NCBI GenBank assembly: GCA_013331635.1
Contig: DUFZ01000009.1
Location: 1-35,174 of the forward strand
Length of the DNA: 35,174 bases
Origin: Candidatus Woesearchaeota archaeon
Lineage (GTDB): Archaea > Nanobdellota > Nanobdellia > Woesearchaeales > GW2011-AR9
Direction of reading: 5' to 3'
The notes under the pieces were generated by a model, which was not told the origin of the DNA, ran no database searches, and worked only from the letters and a program-made list of their open reading frames with translations. A program made the translations under genes and the position numbers. Of the stretch, positions 17,322-26,055 are shown piece by piece. The first letter of the stretch is position 1; the number at the start of each line of letters is the position of its first letter.

Positions 17322-18881
17322 TTAAAGCTTCATAAGGTTATACACAGTCTGCACCACCCGTTCTGATGCTTTTCCATCAATCTTATAACAAAGCTCTTGT
17401 ACAAATTCATGTGCTTTTCGGGATGCTTCAGCTGAGGCACCCGATACCAACTGTGCCGCAGCTACAGCTCCGATATCGCTGGTATAATGAACAACAGTGG
17501 TAGCTTCCGCACTGCGAATAGCATCATTCAAAGGATTTTTTCCGTCAAAGAGATTGATGGTTAAGGTAGGACGACCAATAACCATCGCTTCCAAAGCAAC
17601 CGTTGAGCCAAATGTAATCACCAGATCTGAGTTCTCAATCAGCATATAATGATCATCTCTGTTGATGATCGATGTTACCTTTCCAGACATTCCGACTTCC
17701 TGAAGTATCTGCTCATATTCAGCTTGATGTTTTTCCCTTGGGTGGAGCTTGAGAGTAATTACCAAGTTTATTTTTTTTAAATCGGAGAGTATTTTCCTGA
17801 TTCTAGAAAAATAGGCATTTTTTTCGAGAAAACGGTCTTCTACTATCGGTGAAGTAGCTAAAAGGAGAGCCTTTCCATTTTTTTTCCGAGAAGAAATGAA
17901 TTTTTCTATACCATCAAAAATGATCGGACCTGTAACAAAGATATTATTTTTTGATACGCCTTGGCTGATTAGCTCATTTTTATGCCTTTGGCCAAACACA
18001 GAAAAATAAACATTAGGTGGTGTGTCTAATGTTGGGAGTGAGCCTAAGCCTAATCCATGCTGAACGACGACAACAGGGATTTTTTTAGTAATTGAAGCAG
18101 CGATAAGGCACTTTTCAATGATATTGTTTTGAGAGGTCAGGACGATTGCTTGCACGTTTTCTTCCTCTAATACTCGTTGAAAAGCATAATACTGCGTCAG
18201 AACTAGCGTAATGAAATCGAGTGAATAGAGGAAATCAAGATTGGGATGTATATAGGGATAAAAGTCCTGTGATTGATAGGAGAACATCTTTGTTTTATCA
18301 GAAAGAGAGATAGCTCTCCATTGCTGTGATAGTTGAGTAGCTAGGTGTCCCGCTTTTCTGATAATTTCTTTGGTGTAATAGTTGTACAGCGTATGATCAC
18401 TGGCACTAATTTTTCGAATAGAGAAGCGAGAGATCGGATCAGCAACCAGTGTGAATGGCTCAGCTTTACTTTGTTGAGCAATACTTTGCTCTATTTTTCC
18501 GATGCGAAAAGTTTCTTTGCCAAGATGATTAGTAAAAGTAAGCAGAAGCACTCTTGGTTTAGTGCGGAAATGAGATGGAGCAGAAGATATTTTCTGAGAA
18601 TGAACATTTCTCTTCACTAAATCGCTCCAAGAGACATATTTTCTGTATCCATAACTAAAAAGTGCAGTTTTCCAGGCAGGAATTTTTCGCGTAGTTTTTA
18701 GGTCTTCAATGGTAGCAAAAGGTCGAGGTAAAAGACTGCTGTATAAAATAGGCCGATAGAACCAGCTCAGAGGTATTCCATCAACAGAAAGTAACATATC
18801 TACAGGGACGCCCTTAACTGTTTTTGACGACCATTTGCCGATGAAGTCTTTAAATTCATCAAGATTCTTATCTCTACTCAT
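17322..18881 (-). CDS. GT-B-fold capsule/teichoic-type glycosyltransferase
   Basis: A 519-residue protein without signal peptide or clear membrane helix. The C-terminal half resembles CDP-glycerol glycerophosphotransferase/capsule polysaccharide GT-B enzymes: VVVQHGLGLGS, LKLHPRE, and the nucleotide-binding end SDLVITFGSTVALEAMVIGRP. Such enzymes use CDP- or CMP-activated donors among others, which suits the two CTP-dependent pathways made next door. A role in adding the nonulosonic acid or dideoxyhexose to a glycan is possible (inference). The N-terminal ~230 residues are not recognised. It has its own leaderless-type promoter and ends flush with the convergent TIM-barrel gene. Confidence 0.62.
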   Translation of the reverse strand: MSRDKNLDEFKDFIGKWSSKTVKGVPVDMLLSVDGIPLSWFYRPILYSSLLPRPFATIEDLKTTRKIPAWKTALFSYGYRKYVSWSDLVKRNVHSQKISSAPSHFRTKPRVLLLTFTNHLGKETFRIGKIEQSIAQQSKAEPFTLVADPISRFSIRKISASDHTLYNYYTKEIIRKAGHLATQLSQQWRAISLSDKTKMFSYQSQDFYPYIHPNLDFLYSLDFITLVLTQYYAFQRVLEEENVQAIVLTSQNNIIEKCLIAASITKKIPVVVVQHGLGLGSLPTLDTPPNVYFSVFGQRHKNELISQGVSKNNIFVTGPIIFDGIEKFISSRKKNGKALLLATSPIVEDRFLEKNAYFSRIRKILSDLKKINLVITLKLHPREKHQAEYEQILQEVGMSGKVTSIINRDDHYMLIENSDLVITFGSTVALEAMVIGRPTLTINLFDGKNPLNDAIRSAEATTVVHYTSDIGAVAAAQLVSGASAEASRKAHEFVQELCYKIDGKASERVVQTVYNLMKL

Positions 18882-18903
18882 ATGCTTACATGAAAAACTG
18901 CCC

Positions 18904-18912
18904 TTTAAAAAG
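18904..18912 (-). promoter_or_regulatory. TATA box of the GT-B gene
   Basis: On the minus strand ctttttaaa, about 27 nt before the ATG at 18881. This separates the gene from the upstream glycosyltransferase operon. Confidence 0.5.
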
Positions 18913-18989
18913 TTTTAGAAGCTTAATTCTTCATTGAAATATCTTCATCAATTCGTTGCCTTAAGTGATAATACTTCCAGTTCTTTAAA

Positions 18990-20351
18990 TTAGGAGAGTA
19001 GTGCTTTCCAGGTCTCAGCAATAATCTTTTGTGCACAATCCTGTGGTCTATTTTTAGTGTCAATAATTTTAGCAGAAACTAGTGAGGAAAGCTCAGCATA
19101 TTTTTGGCATTGCTGAGAGATATACTCAGGAGAAAAAGGTTGTCGTTTGATTTGTTCTATGCTTTCAGAATTTCTATCGATTTTTCCGCGCGAGATAAGA
19201 CTATTTACTTCTGTGGTTAGAACATATGAAAAATTTGGTTGAGGAAAGATTCGCAGCAGAAAAGGCAGTATAATACTCCTAGAAGAATAATTATATTGGC
19301 CATAGATATCATAAAAATACCTATCACTGATAATTAAATCTCCTTTTCGTAATCCTGGCTGAAGATGGATTAGATAGCGATAAAAGAACTCAACAAATAA
19401 GTAGACAAACAGGAGCTCCTGAAAGAAATCAAATTGTGAATATTGCCTGCTAAAATTTACTTCAGAGAATAATTTCTTATTGTTTCTGTGGAAAATATTA
19501 GAAAATAACTTGGTGAGAAAAAATGTTGGCTCCCAGCCGTAATAATAATATTGTTGTTTTTTGCCTAAATGAGAGGTTAGGGGTTGATACTGTTCTAGCG
19601 TTTTTTTGGCGAGAGTGCTCTTGCCACTCCCGTTTACTCCCATTAAAGCAATTAAAATTCCTCTTCTCTGGGGATTCATTTTTCGAATGGGGATCCTAGC
19701 TATTTTTTGAAAAAGATAAAAGGCTGTTGCCGGCTCTTTCCATAATTTAGGTGTCCATGAAATGAATAGTTTTTTTTTAGATAACTTGTGTGGGGATTTA
19801 TCAGAGAGTATCACTCTCTGAAATCCTTTTTCCCATCTATTCTTTTGTGTTTGCCAAAGGATATAATTTCTATCTGTAGTTGATTCATTTAATTTTAGGA
19901 AATAATTTATTTCTCTGTCTTTAATCTTAAAGTTTTCAAATAAGATATGCGCTGCGTGGATGAGGATAGAATCTTCAAGAGAGGGCAAGATAATCAGAGC
20001 ATTGACTCTTTTAGAACGGGCAAAGAGTTGTTTTTTATCTAATGCCTTCATCCCATGCCATGCTACTTCCCGATGCAGATGGATGGAATAGATTGTTCCC
20101 CTGATCAAACCACAGTACATGGTCTTGTATTTTTCCACTTTCTCAGATAGACGTACAACAAACCCATAGCTTTCCAGAATTGTAGCTGCTTGTTTATAAT
20201 CTTCTGTTGTCTCAAAAAGAATATCCAAATTTTTATTCTGGCCTTCAAAGATATGCTCACATTTAAAGAGAATATATTTCAGGCTATTTTTCTGAAAAAT
20301 TTCAAGTATTTGCATTATCCCTAAGGGCGTTTTCTGGTAGGAGTCAGTCAT
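18990..20351 (-). CDS. Nucleotidyltransferase-like plus P-loop (thymidylate-kinase-like) kinase
   Basis: A 453-residue protein in two parts. Residues about 10-150 resemble the minimal nucleotidyltransferase fold found in polysaccharide loci (NLDILFE with two acids, later EDSILIHAAHILFE). Residues about 230-453 are a P-loop kinase with Walker A GVNGSGKST (238-246) and ISDRYFYD, like thymidylate kinases. The target is unknown. It begins 4 nt inside the end of the upstream GT4 gene, so translation is probably coupled. It is the last gene of the glycan-assembly operon. Confidence 0.72.
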   Translation of the reverse strand: MTDSYQKTPLGIMQILEIFQKNSLKYILFKCEHIFEGQNKNLDILFETTEDYKQAATILESYGFVVRLSEKVEKYKTMYCGLIRGTIYSIHLHREVAWHGMKALDKKQLFARSKRVNALIILPSLEDSILIHAAHILFENFKIKDREINYFLKLNESTTDRNYILWQTQKNRWEKGFQRVILSDKSPHKLSKKKLFISWTPKLWKEPATAFYLFQKIARIPIRKMNPQRRGILIALMGVNGSGKSTLAKKTLEQYQPLTSHLGKKQQYYYYGWEPTFFLTKLFSNIFHRNNKKLFSEVNFSRQYSQFDFFQELLFVYLFVEFFYRYLIHLQPGLRKGDLIISDRYFYDIYGQYNYSSRSIILPFLLRIFPQPNFSYVLTTEVNSLISRGKIDRNSESIEQIKRQPFSPEYISQQCQKYAELSSLVSAKIIDTKNRPQDCAQKIIAETWKALLS

Positions 20352-21412
20352 TTTTCTTCTATCTCTGCATATACCCCCTGGTATCTTTTTAAAAATATTT
20401 CTTGAGAGAAATATTTCTCAGCAGTCTTTCGGCAATTTTTCTGGTACTGGGCATAATTCTTTCTAAGTTCTTGAATGGCTCTTGATAGATCTACGACCGT
20501 TGGTTCAAACACGACACCGCATTTTTCTCTGTTGACGATAGCAGCTATTTCCGTTTTTGAAGATACCAGGACCGGCTTTCCGGAAGCCAGACTTTCAATA
20601 GCGGAATTAGGGATGAGCTTAAGGTAATCATCAAATGCTGTATAGGGGATGATAGTGCAATGAGCTTTGGCATAAGTTTGGTTTATGTCGTTGACGATGG
20701 TGTTGGTTAGGTGAAGATTAGAGATATTTCTTTGTTCTTTTATCTCTTTAATTTTTTCGTATGCTCCCAATCTCCAGAGTAATTGAAATTTAATGTTTTT
20801 TTCCTGTTCTGCAGTGTTTACTAAGAGATTTATCCCCCTCTTCTCAAAATCTTGTTCCCTGGTTGGACAACTGGCATATAAAATAGTAAAAGAACTATTA
20901 TGATTTGTTACTGGTAAATAGGAAAATTTTGTTAAATCTACTGGTGGGTAAATTATCTCTATTTTCTGTTCTGGAAGGCCCAATGCCAAAAGATCTCGTT
21001 TTTGTTTTTCCGATTCAACAATTATTCTTAAGAGTTGGTGAAGGTACTTCTGCTTTTTCTTGACTTTGGTAAAATTACAGGAAGCAGCCGCAGTGAGAAT
21101 AGTCTTTTGGAGATTTAATACCCCTAAATAAGGAAGGTCTCCTAAAGAAGTGTAAATGTGGTTAATATCACTTTTTTTGCTCAAGGCATAAGCGTAAGGA
21201 AAGGTAAGAGGATAAAAAGAAAAATGGTGGGAGAAAAAATTCTGATGAAGAGAGAAAGAAGTTAAGCCATCTAAATGCAAATTGAATATTTTTGTAGTAT
21301 GATCTTTAGAAAAGTGTTCTGCCAGTAAAGCTACCTCTTTAGAAATAGCTTCATACGCTGGCCTATATCGCTGTACATAATAAGTTATTTTTTTTGGCAT
21401 AGGACTATCCAT
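20348..21412 (-). CDS. GT4 family glycosyltransferase
   Basis: A soluble GT-B protein of 354 residues (350 if the in-frame ATG at 21400 is used). The C-terminal nucleotide-sugar-binding region shows IPNSAIESLASGKPVLVSS, and IYPPVDLTKF marks the middle of the fold as in group 1 (GT4) transferases. The EX7E motif is modified: the first Glu is replaced (IPNSAIE). It presumably adds one sugar to a lipid-linked glycan on the cytoplasmic face. It overlaps the methyltransferase gene upstream by 28 nt and the kinase gene downstream by 4 nt. Confidence 0.82.
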   Translation of the reverse strand: MDSPMPKKITYYVQRYRPAYEAISKEVALLAEHFSKDHTTKIFNLHLDGLTSFSLHQNFFSHHFSFYPLTFPYAYALSKKSDINHIYTSLGDLPYLGVLNLQKTILTAAASCNFTKVKKKQKYLHQLLRIIVESEKQKRDLLALGLPEQKIEIIYPPVDLTKFSYLPVTNHNSSFTILYASCPTREQDFEKRGINLLVNTAEQEKNIKFQLLWRLGAYEKIKEIKEQRNISNLHLTNTIVNDINQTYAKAHCTIIPYTAFDDYLKLIPNSAIESLASGKPVLVSSKTEIAAIVNREKCGVVFEPTVVDLSRAIQELRKNYAQYQKNCRKTAEKYFSQEIFLKRYQGVYAEIEEK

Positions 21413-22143
21413 TCATACGGTTGATCTGAGGGAAAGTGCTCTCCTTTTTTGATAAGACGTTGGGCAAAAGTATGCATTCCTAGAATTTTGAACGGCCGGG
21501 AGAGTACTGCCTGTATCCGAAAGTGTGAGAGCACCGGATAAAGTTTTATCACCTGAAATCCGTTTTCATTAAGTTCATTAATCAACTGTCGCTTTTGATA
21601 AAGATGGTCATACACAAAGTAACGCTTCTTCCCAAGAATTTTACGCAGCGGCAGCACCACTTCTTTATTCATCGCTTCAAAGACCAAATATCCTTTATCA
21701 TTTAGTGCCCGATGGGCTTGCTGGTAAATTTTCCTTCGTTGCGGCTCCTGAAAGTGAAGCAGAAAACGGAATGTAAAAATAAGGTCAAATTTTTGTTTCA
21801 ATTTAAGATTGCTGGAGAAAAGATCGGCGTGGAGGAAAGTCCACTGTTTATTTTTTTGCTTCATGCGCTGTCTTGCTATCTCAATCATTTTTTCACTAGC
21901 ATCAATACTTGTTCCTCCAAAAATCTGAAGTTCAGTAGTGAGACGGGCAGGTCCAGGAGCAAATTCTAGAACTTTCTGTGGTTTTAGTTGAGCAATAATA
22001 GCGTTAAGGAGTGAGACCTGTCGTTGATGTTCAACTTGATTGAGTGGATCATGGAAGCGACGTTTAACATATTGTTGAGCTACGTTCTCCTGCTGGTAGT
22101 ACTTCCTGACCTCGTGCGGGGTGAATATCGTTGGCATAGTCAT
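21385..22143 (-). CDS. Class I SAM-dependent methyltransferase
   Basis: A cytosolic protein of 252 residues with Rossmann methyltransferase motifs: motif I VLEFAPGPARLT, the acidic end of strand 2 (GTSIDASEKMIEIA), FLHADLF, and FDLIFTFRFLLHF. The glycine-rich loop EFAPGPA is a slight variant of ExGxG. It lies between GT4 genes and likely methylates a sugar of the growing glycan or a lipid carrier (inference). It shares an ATGA overlap with the upstream GT4 gene. Confidence 0.8.
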   Translation of the reverse strand: MTMPTIFTPHEVRKYYQQENVAQQYVKRRFHDPLNQVEHQRQVSLLNAIIAQLKPQKVLEFAPGPARLTTELQIFGGTSIDASEKMIEIARQRMKQKNKQWTFLHADLFSSNLKLKQKFDLIFTFRFLLHFQEPQRRKIYQQAHRALNDKGYLVFEAMNKEVVLPLRKILGKKRYFVYDHLYQKRQLINELNENGFQVIKLYPVLSHFRIQAVLSRPFKILGMHTFAQRLIKKGEHFPSDQPYEWIVLCQKK

Positions 22144-23348
22144 GTTTGATATAATTGATTTAATTTTTTCGCTATAATTTGCCGACGATAGGTACTTTTG
22201 TCTGGAATTCTCATTAGTGGTTGATGATCAAGTTGGCTGTTCAATTGCTGCTGCAGTGCTATGATGTTGCCGGGCGCAACCAGAAAACCACCATCAGCCA
22301 TCGTTTCTTTAATTCCCCCAATGTCCGATCCAATCACCATTTTTCCTGCCGCTTGCGCCTCAATGGCAATCCGGCCGAACGGCTCCGGCCAGAGCGATGG
22401 AAAGACCACCACGTCGGCCTGGGCATAGATTTCCGGAATTTCACGGTAAGGAACCGGAGCATGAATCATTGCATCCAGATGGTTTTGGTCAATGATTTGC
22501 TGCAGTTGTTCTTTCATGGCGCCTTCCCCATAAAGGTCGCAGCGGCAGTTGATGCCTTTTATCGCCTCGAGAAGAACCTGGGGCCCTTTTGATTCCATCA
22601 GCGATCCCAGGAATAAAATCCGCGGTTTGCCAGCATTATCCTTGCCCTTTTTTTGGGCCTTTTGGAATGGCTTCAAATCCAGAGCATTTGGAATAACGGT
22701 GCTGGCGTGACCTTGTTGAATCAGCAGATTTTTAACGTAGTCGCTTATCGCAATCAGCTGGCAGTGCTGGAGAGCTTGGTTTAGCTTTTGGTAATGGTTA
22801 TAGACAAATAAGAGAAAAAAGGGATTATATTTCAAATACCATTTATTTTTCATCTTGCCGATTTCTTTGGAATGGCTCTGGCAGGGTACAAATTGGCGGA
22901 GCGAACATACCACTTTGCATTCTTCCTTTCCTCGGTACCAGCGGTCTCCCTTCGGACAGAGTGTGGGATAACTTTCGATGGTGGCAAAGAGCGGAATTCC
23001 CAGACTTCTTAATTTTGGTGCAGCGATAATGCTGGTGCCAATAAAGTGAATAATATCCGGTTTGATTTCCAAGGTGATTTTTTTAGTTTCTCGTTGGATT
23101 GATTTCGGGAACTTGAGGCTCCTAATCAGATTATTCTTGAAAGTGGAAGGATTTTGTCCCGTTTTCAGCCGCCGGTATATTTTTACTTCTTTTATTTCTT
23201 CATAAGGCTTTAGTTCAGAAAAATAAGAGGTGAGTATGGAAATAGCATGTCCCTGCTCGGCTAAAGCAGTGGCAATGGTCTGAAGATTTATTTCCCCCCC
23301 ACCCATGACTTTTGGAGGGTAATACTCGCTAAGGAAGAGAATATTCAT
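22140..23348 (-). CDS. GT4 family glycosyltransferase with Cys-rich insert
   Basis: A 402-residue GT-B enzyme starting with LFLSEYYPPKVMGGGE, a standard GT4 opening. The donor-binding site is visible as EPFGRIAIEAQAAGK (EX7E type) after VVFPSLWPE. An insert around residues 125-155 holds four Cys (TLCP, EECKVVC, VPCQ), a pattern in some GT4 enzymes that may bind metal or form a structural site. Probably cytoplasmic and acting on a lipid-linked glycan. It has its own TATA box in the 56-nt gap before it. Confidence 0.88.
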   Translation of the reverse strand: MNILFLSEYYPPKVMGGGEINLQTIATALAEQGHAISILTSYFSELKPYEEIKEVKIYRRLKTGQNPSTFKNNLIRSLKFPKSIQRETKKITLEIKPDIIHFIGTSIIAAPKLRSLGIPLFATIESYPTLCPKGDRWYRGKEECKVVCSLRQFVPCQSHSKEIGKMKNKWYLKYNPFFLLFVYNHYQKLNQALQHCQLIAISDYVKNLLIQQGHASTVIPNALDLKPFQKAQKKGKDNAGKPRILFLGSLMESKGPQVLLEAIKGINCRCDLYGEGAMKEQLQQIIDQNHLDAMIHAPVPYREIPEIYAQADVVVFPSLWPEPFGRIAIEAQAAGKMVIGSDIGGIKETMADGGFLVAPGNIIALQQQLNSQLDHQPLMRIPDKSTYRRQIIAKKLNQLYQT

Positions 23349-23370
23349 AATATAAATGAGTAAAAATTGA

Positions 23371-23378
23371 TTTATAAT
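23371..23378 (-). promoter_or_regulatory. Internal TATA box of the glycosyltransferase operon
   Basis: On the minus strand attataaa, about 26 nt before the ATG at 23348, in the only sizeable gap of this gene string. Confidence 0.5.
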
Positions 23379-23404
23379 AGTTATGGTATTGGATTCAGAG
23401 GGCC

Positions 23405-24547
23405 TTATTTTTTGCCCGGCAGAAGCTGCTCATACACCTTCAAGTATTTCTCAATATTTTTTTTCCATTCAAATCTTGGCATTTCTTTCCATTGATATTG
23501 GCCTTGCGCTACTTTGATAGCCTTGTCTGCTAAATCGTCTGCGTTCTTGCTGTTGAATATCTGATGTTTACCACCAATAATTTCCGGCAAGGAGCCAGCA
23601 TTGCTGATGACAACTGGTTTATTCATGGCCATGGCTTCGACGGCGTTGTAGCCAAATCCCTCGGAAACGGAAGGGATGATGACGCAGTCAGCCAGGCTCA
23701 CATAGGTTCGTAACCCCGGATAAGGACAGGATTCCAGCACCTGGATATGATTTGGAAGATTGAGTTGGCGAATGAGTTGATGCAATTCCTTAGTTTTCTG
23801 GGGGTATTTTTCAGCAGAGCCCAGCATGAGCAGCAAGGTCGCCGAGGGATTTTTTTCTATGATTTTTGGAACGGCTTGCAGAAGATATTCAAATCCTTTG
23901 GATGCCCCGGGACGGCCCCAGGCCAGGTACACAAAACGATTGTTGAGATTTAATCTTTTTTTTAGCTGCGTTATTTCTGTTTGCTTGATTTTTTTTTGAT
24001 TCCAGAACTGGTAATCTAAGCCATTGTAAACGGTTTGCACGTTGTCTGGTTTTATTTTACGTTTAAGCAAGTCCGCCTTGGTGGCGTTAGAGACGCAGAT
24101 GTAGTGGTCAAAGGGCAGGAGATAAATCATCCGTTCCAGCAGGTCGTGGAGAGTGCTTTTTATTTTTCCAAAACCTGTAATTTGCGTCCATTTTCCAACC
24201 CACACTTCGTGGACCGTTAACACTACTGGCTTCCCGGTTAGTTTTCCGGCAATCCAGGCGGGGAAAGCGCCATTAAAGGTGGTAGTTTGAATGATGTCAT
24301 GCTGTTGAGCGAGCTGGATAGCTTTAGGAATCGCGAAGAAGCTGAAGATGTAGCGGGAGAAGAAAGAAGGAATGCGGTGAACCGGCACTTGGTTGATAGT
24401 TTCACTGCGTGCCGTTCCTTTCATACGATGAGTGAGGATAGTGCCTTCATGGCCTCGTTGTTGAAAGCCCTCCGCCAGGTTTTTGAAGAGAACTTCTGCC
24501 CCGCCATAGTGAGGAAGGTAGTTCTCGCAGATGAAAAGGATTTTCAT
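23405..24547 (-). CDS. GT4 family glycosyltransferase
   Basis: A 380-residue GT-B protein. It opens with ILFICENYLPHYGGAE and carries VYNGLDYQFW, LAWGRPGASKGFEYLL and, for donor binding, SEGFGYNAVEAMAMNKPVV (EX7E). A canonical cytoplasmic group 1 transferase. It overlaps the DUF2304 gene by 4 nt, so its translation is likely coupled. The transferred sugar is not readable from sequence. Confidence 0.9.
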   Translation of the reverse strand: MKILFICENYLPHYGGAEVLFKNLAEGFQQRGHEGTILTHRMKGTARSETINQVPVHRIPSFFSRYIFSFFAIPKAIQLAQQHDIIQTTTFNGAFPAWIAGKLTGKPVVLTVHEVWVGKWTQITGFGKIKSTLHDLLERMIYLLPFDHYICVSNATKADLLKRKIKPDNVQTVYNGLDYQFWNQKKIKQTEITQLKKRLNLNNRFVYLAWGRPGASKGFEYLLQAVPKIIEKNPSATLLLMLGSAEKYPQKTKELHQLIRQLNLPNHIQVLESCPYPGLRTYVSLADCVIIPSVSEGFGYNAVEAMAMNKPVVISNAGSLPEIIGGKHQIFNSKNADDLADKAIKVAQGQYQWKEMPRFEWKKNIEKYLKVYEQLLPGKK

Positions 24548-24900
24548 GGTTTAGGCTGGTGGGGGTGCTGGAGCGCTTCCTCACGGACATATTTTTCCAG
24601 CTTTTTCTCCATTTTCTTGACCGAGCTATAGTTTTGGAATCCCAGCATCAGGAGAACAAAAAATCCCAGGACGACAAAAAAATCTAAGCGACGGTAAAAA
24701 TGGAGAGGAGCGATGATCGGGTCCAATGCCGAAGGGATTAGCCCGACGATTAAGAGGAGCATCCAGCAGCTGACCCATCCCAGGAACTCGGTGCGATTGA
24801 GTTCCTTTCGTTTATATTTGACGAAGGTAAAATAAGCCATGACTACCCCAAAAATGACTCCCAGGAATTGGATCCAAAAAGTGGTGCTTAAGCTTACCAT
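24544..24900 (-). CDS. DUF2304 small membrane protein
   Basis: A protein of 118 residues with three hydrophobic helices (about 9-27, 43-60, 73-90) followed by a charged tail with coiled-coil-like KKMEKKLEKYV. The pattern fits DUF2304, which is commonly found beside GT2 polyprenol-phosphate glycosyltransferases and thought to be a membrane partner for them. Here it directly follows such a gene with a 7-nt overlap, so a membrane anchor for the soluble GT2 is a reasonable inference. Confidence 0.75.
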   Translation of the reverse strand: MVSLSTTFWIQFLGVIFGVVMAYFTFVKYKRKELNRTEFLGWVSCWMLLLIVGLIPSALDPIIAPLHFYRRLDFFVVLGFFVLLMLGFQNYSSVKKMEKKLEKYVREEALQHPHQPKP

Positions 24901-25544
24901 AATCTTCCCCCTATCATCTTAGCTACGATCAACACTCCATCCAGAACCGTCGTTCCTTTGTATTTGTCCGCATAAATGGTCTCAATAGGGACCTGGATGT
25001 GTTTCAGCTGCTTTTTTCCCGCTTTTATAATCATTTCTGTTTCAACGTAATAATTAGTTGCATCCCAGCGTATTTTTGGATATGTTTGGGCAGTAAAAGC
25101 CCGATAGCCGCACTGGCTGTCGCCAATTTTAATTCCATAAAAAAGCTGCAGGCTTTTGTTGATGAAAGTATTGCCCACTTTGAATACGAAGGGCATGGAC
25201 TGAGGAACCTGGCGGGTTCCAAAGGCGATATCATACTGATTCAGCGCGGTGAGGAAAGAGGGTATTTCTTTTGGGTCATGCTGGCCGTCTGCATCCATGA
25301 CGACGAGGCGCTGGGCGCCCTGCTGTATCGCATACTCACAGCCGGTTTTAAGCGCCGCTCCCTTGCCCAGGTTTACTTTGTGCTGAAGAACCAGAGCGCC
25401 TGCCTGCTGGGCTTCCTGGCAGGTTAAGTCCGAGGAACCATCATCAACGACGATGATGTTCGGCGTGTACTGTTTAGCCTGTTGGATTACTCGGGCAATA
25501 GTATTCTGTTCATGGTGTGCCGGGATGATAATAAAATCGTTCAT
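24894..25544 (-). CDS. GT2 polyprenol-phosphate glycosyltransferase (DPM1-like)
   Basis: A 216-residue GT-A enzyme: IIIPAHHEQNTI at the N-terminus, IVVDDGSSD, the metal-binding VMDADGQHDP, and the DPM1-type QCGYRAF near the end. It has no membrane helices of its own. The family makes polyprenyl-phosphate-hexose, the donor for GT39-type enzymes such as 1820-3754. The frame stays open to 25712, but those 56 residues are antisense to a surface-protein relic, so I start at the conserved Met at 25544. First gene of the glycan-assembly operon. Confidence 0.88.
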   Translation of the reverse strand: MNDFIIIPAHHEQNTIARVIQQAKQYTPNIIVVDDGSSDLTCQEAQQAGALVLQHKVNLGKGAALKTGCEYAIQQGAQRLVVMDADGQHDPKEIPSFLTALNQYDIAFGTRQVPQSMPFVFKVGNTFINKSLQLFYGIKIGDSQCGYRAFTAQTYPKIRWDATNYYVETEMIIKAGKKQLKHIQVPIETIYADKYKGTTVLDGVLIVAKMIGGRLW

Positions 25545-25583
25545 TTTAATGGTTTTTCTTAGAGTAAAACTGGGGAAGGTTGA

Positions 25584-25591
25584 TTTATAAA
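25584..25591 (-). promoter_or_regulatory. TATA box of the GT2-led operon
   Basis: The sequence tttataaa lies about 43 nt before the ATG at 25544, giving a short predicted leader of about 15-20 nt. Confidence 0.4.
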
Positions 25592-25611
25592 AATTATGGA
25601 AGAAGTGGCTT

Positions 25612-25764
25612 AGCAACAGCCAGCAGTGGGTTGATTGTAAAGAAGGAATAAATTCTCTTCCCCTACCGCAATCGGGTGAGAATGAAGGGGTACGGTATGA
25701 AGCTATTGCCAATCGGTTTTCGTGTTATCAAGAAGGAGATCATTATAGTTGGGCAAAAAAGTAA
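25612..25764 (+). pseudogene. Relic 1: fragment of a B-type surface protein
   Basis: Fifty codons and a stop, without a start codon, reading SNSQQWVDCKEG and, at the end, IANRFSCYQEGDHYSWAKK. This matches residues 402-450 of B3 (SNSQQWIDCKEG to SCYQEGDHYAW) almost residue for residue, including a 24-nt identical stretch (25723-25746 and 32860-32883). The fragment corresponds to the region just after the point where B1 ends. It fills the gap between the GT2 promoter and the DUF104/VapC pair. Confidence 0.85.
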
Positions 25765-25780
25765 AAAATAAGAAGTAAAT

Positions 25781-25788
25781 TTTATAAA
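25781..25788 (+). promoter_or_regulatory. TATA box of the DUF104/VapC operon
   Basis: The sequence tttataaa is centred about 26 nt before the ATG at 25810; a leaderless toxin-antitoxin mRNA is expected. Confidence 0.6.
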
Positions 25789-25809
25789 GTTGACTACCAA
25801 TATCCCACT

Positions 25810-26055
25810 ATGAGCATTGAAATAGAAGGAATTTGGAAAGATGGCAAGATCATCCCCTTAGATGAATTAGAGCTAGAGGAAGATACAAAAGTATTTATTA
25901 CTATTCCTGCAATCGTGGGTGAAAAAATAAGCTTACCCAAACTAGCAGGAGCATGGAAAGATTATAGGACTAAAGACGGAAAAAATCTTGAAGATTTAAA
26001 AAAAGAAATTTTTGAGAGCAGAAAAATTACCTTGAGGAGAGAACATCATCTATGA
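25810..26055 (+). CDS. DUF104/AF2212-like antitoxin
   Basis: A protein of 81 residues. The start IEIEGIWKDGKIIPLDELELEE is the small beta-rich module of the DUF104/AF2212-like antitoxin family (pattern: acidic-Gly-Lys-hydrophobic-Pro-Leu). The charged C-terminal half (from about 50) probably wraps around and blocks the toxin. It overlaps the VapC start by 4 nt (ATGA), the usual antitoxin-first order. Such antitoxins often repress their own promoter, but no operator is evident. Confidence 0.82.
   Translation: MSIEIEGIWKDGKIIPLDELELEEDTKVFITIPAIVGEKISLPKLAGAWKDYRTKDGKNLEDLKKEIFESRKITLRREHHL

Noticed and set aside
25545-25712. N-terminal extension of the GT2 gene
   Set aside because: These codons are antisense to relic 1 and do not resemble GT2 proteins; the TATA box at 25584 also lies within this stretch.
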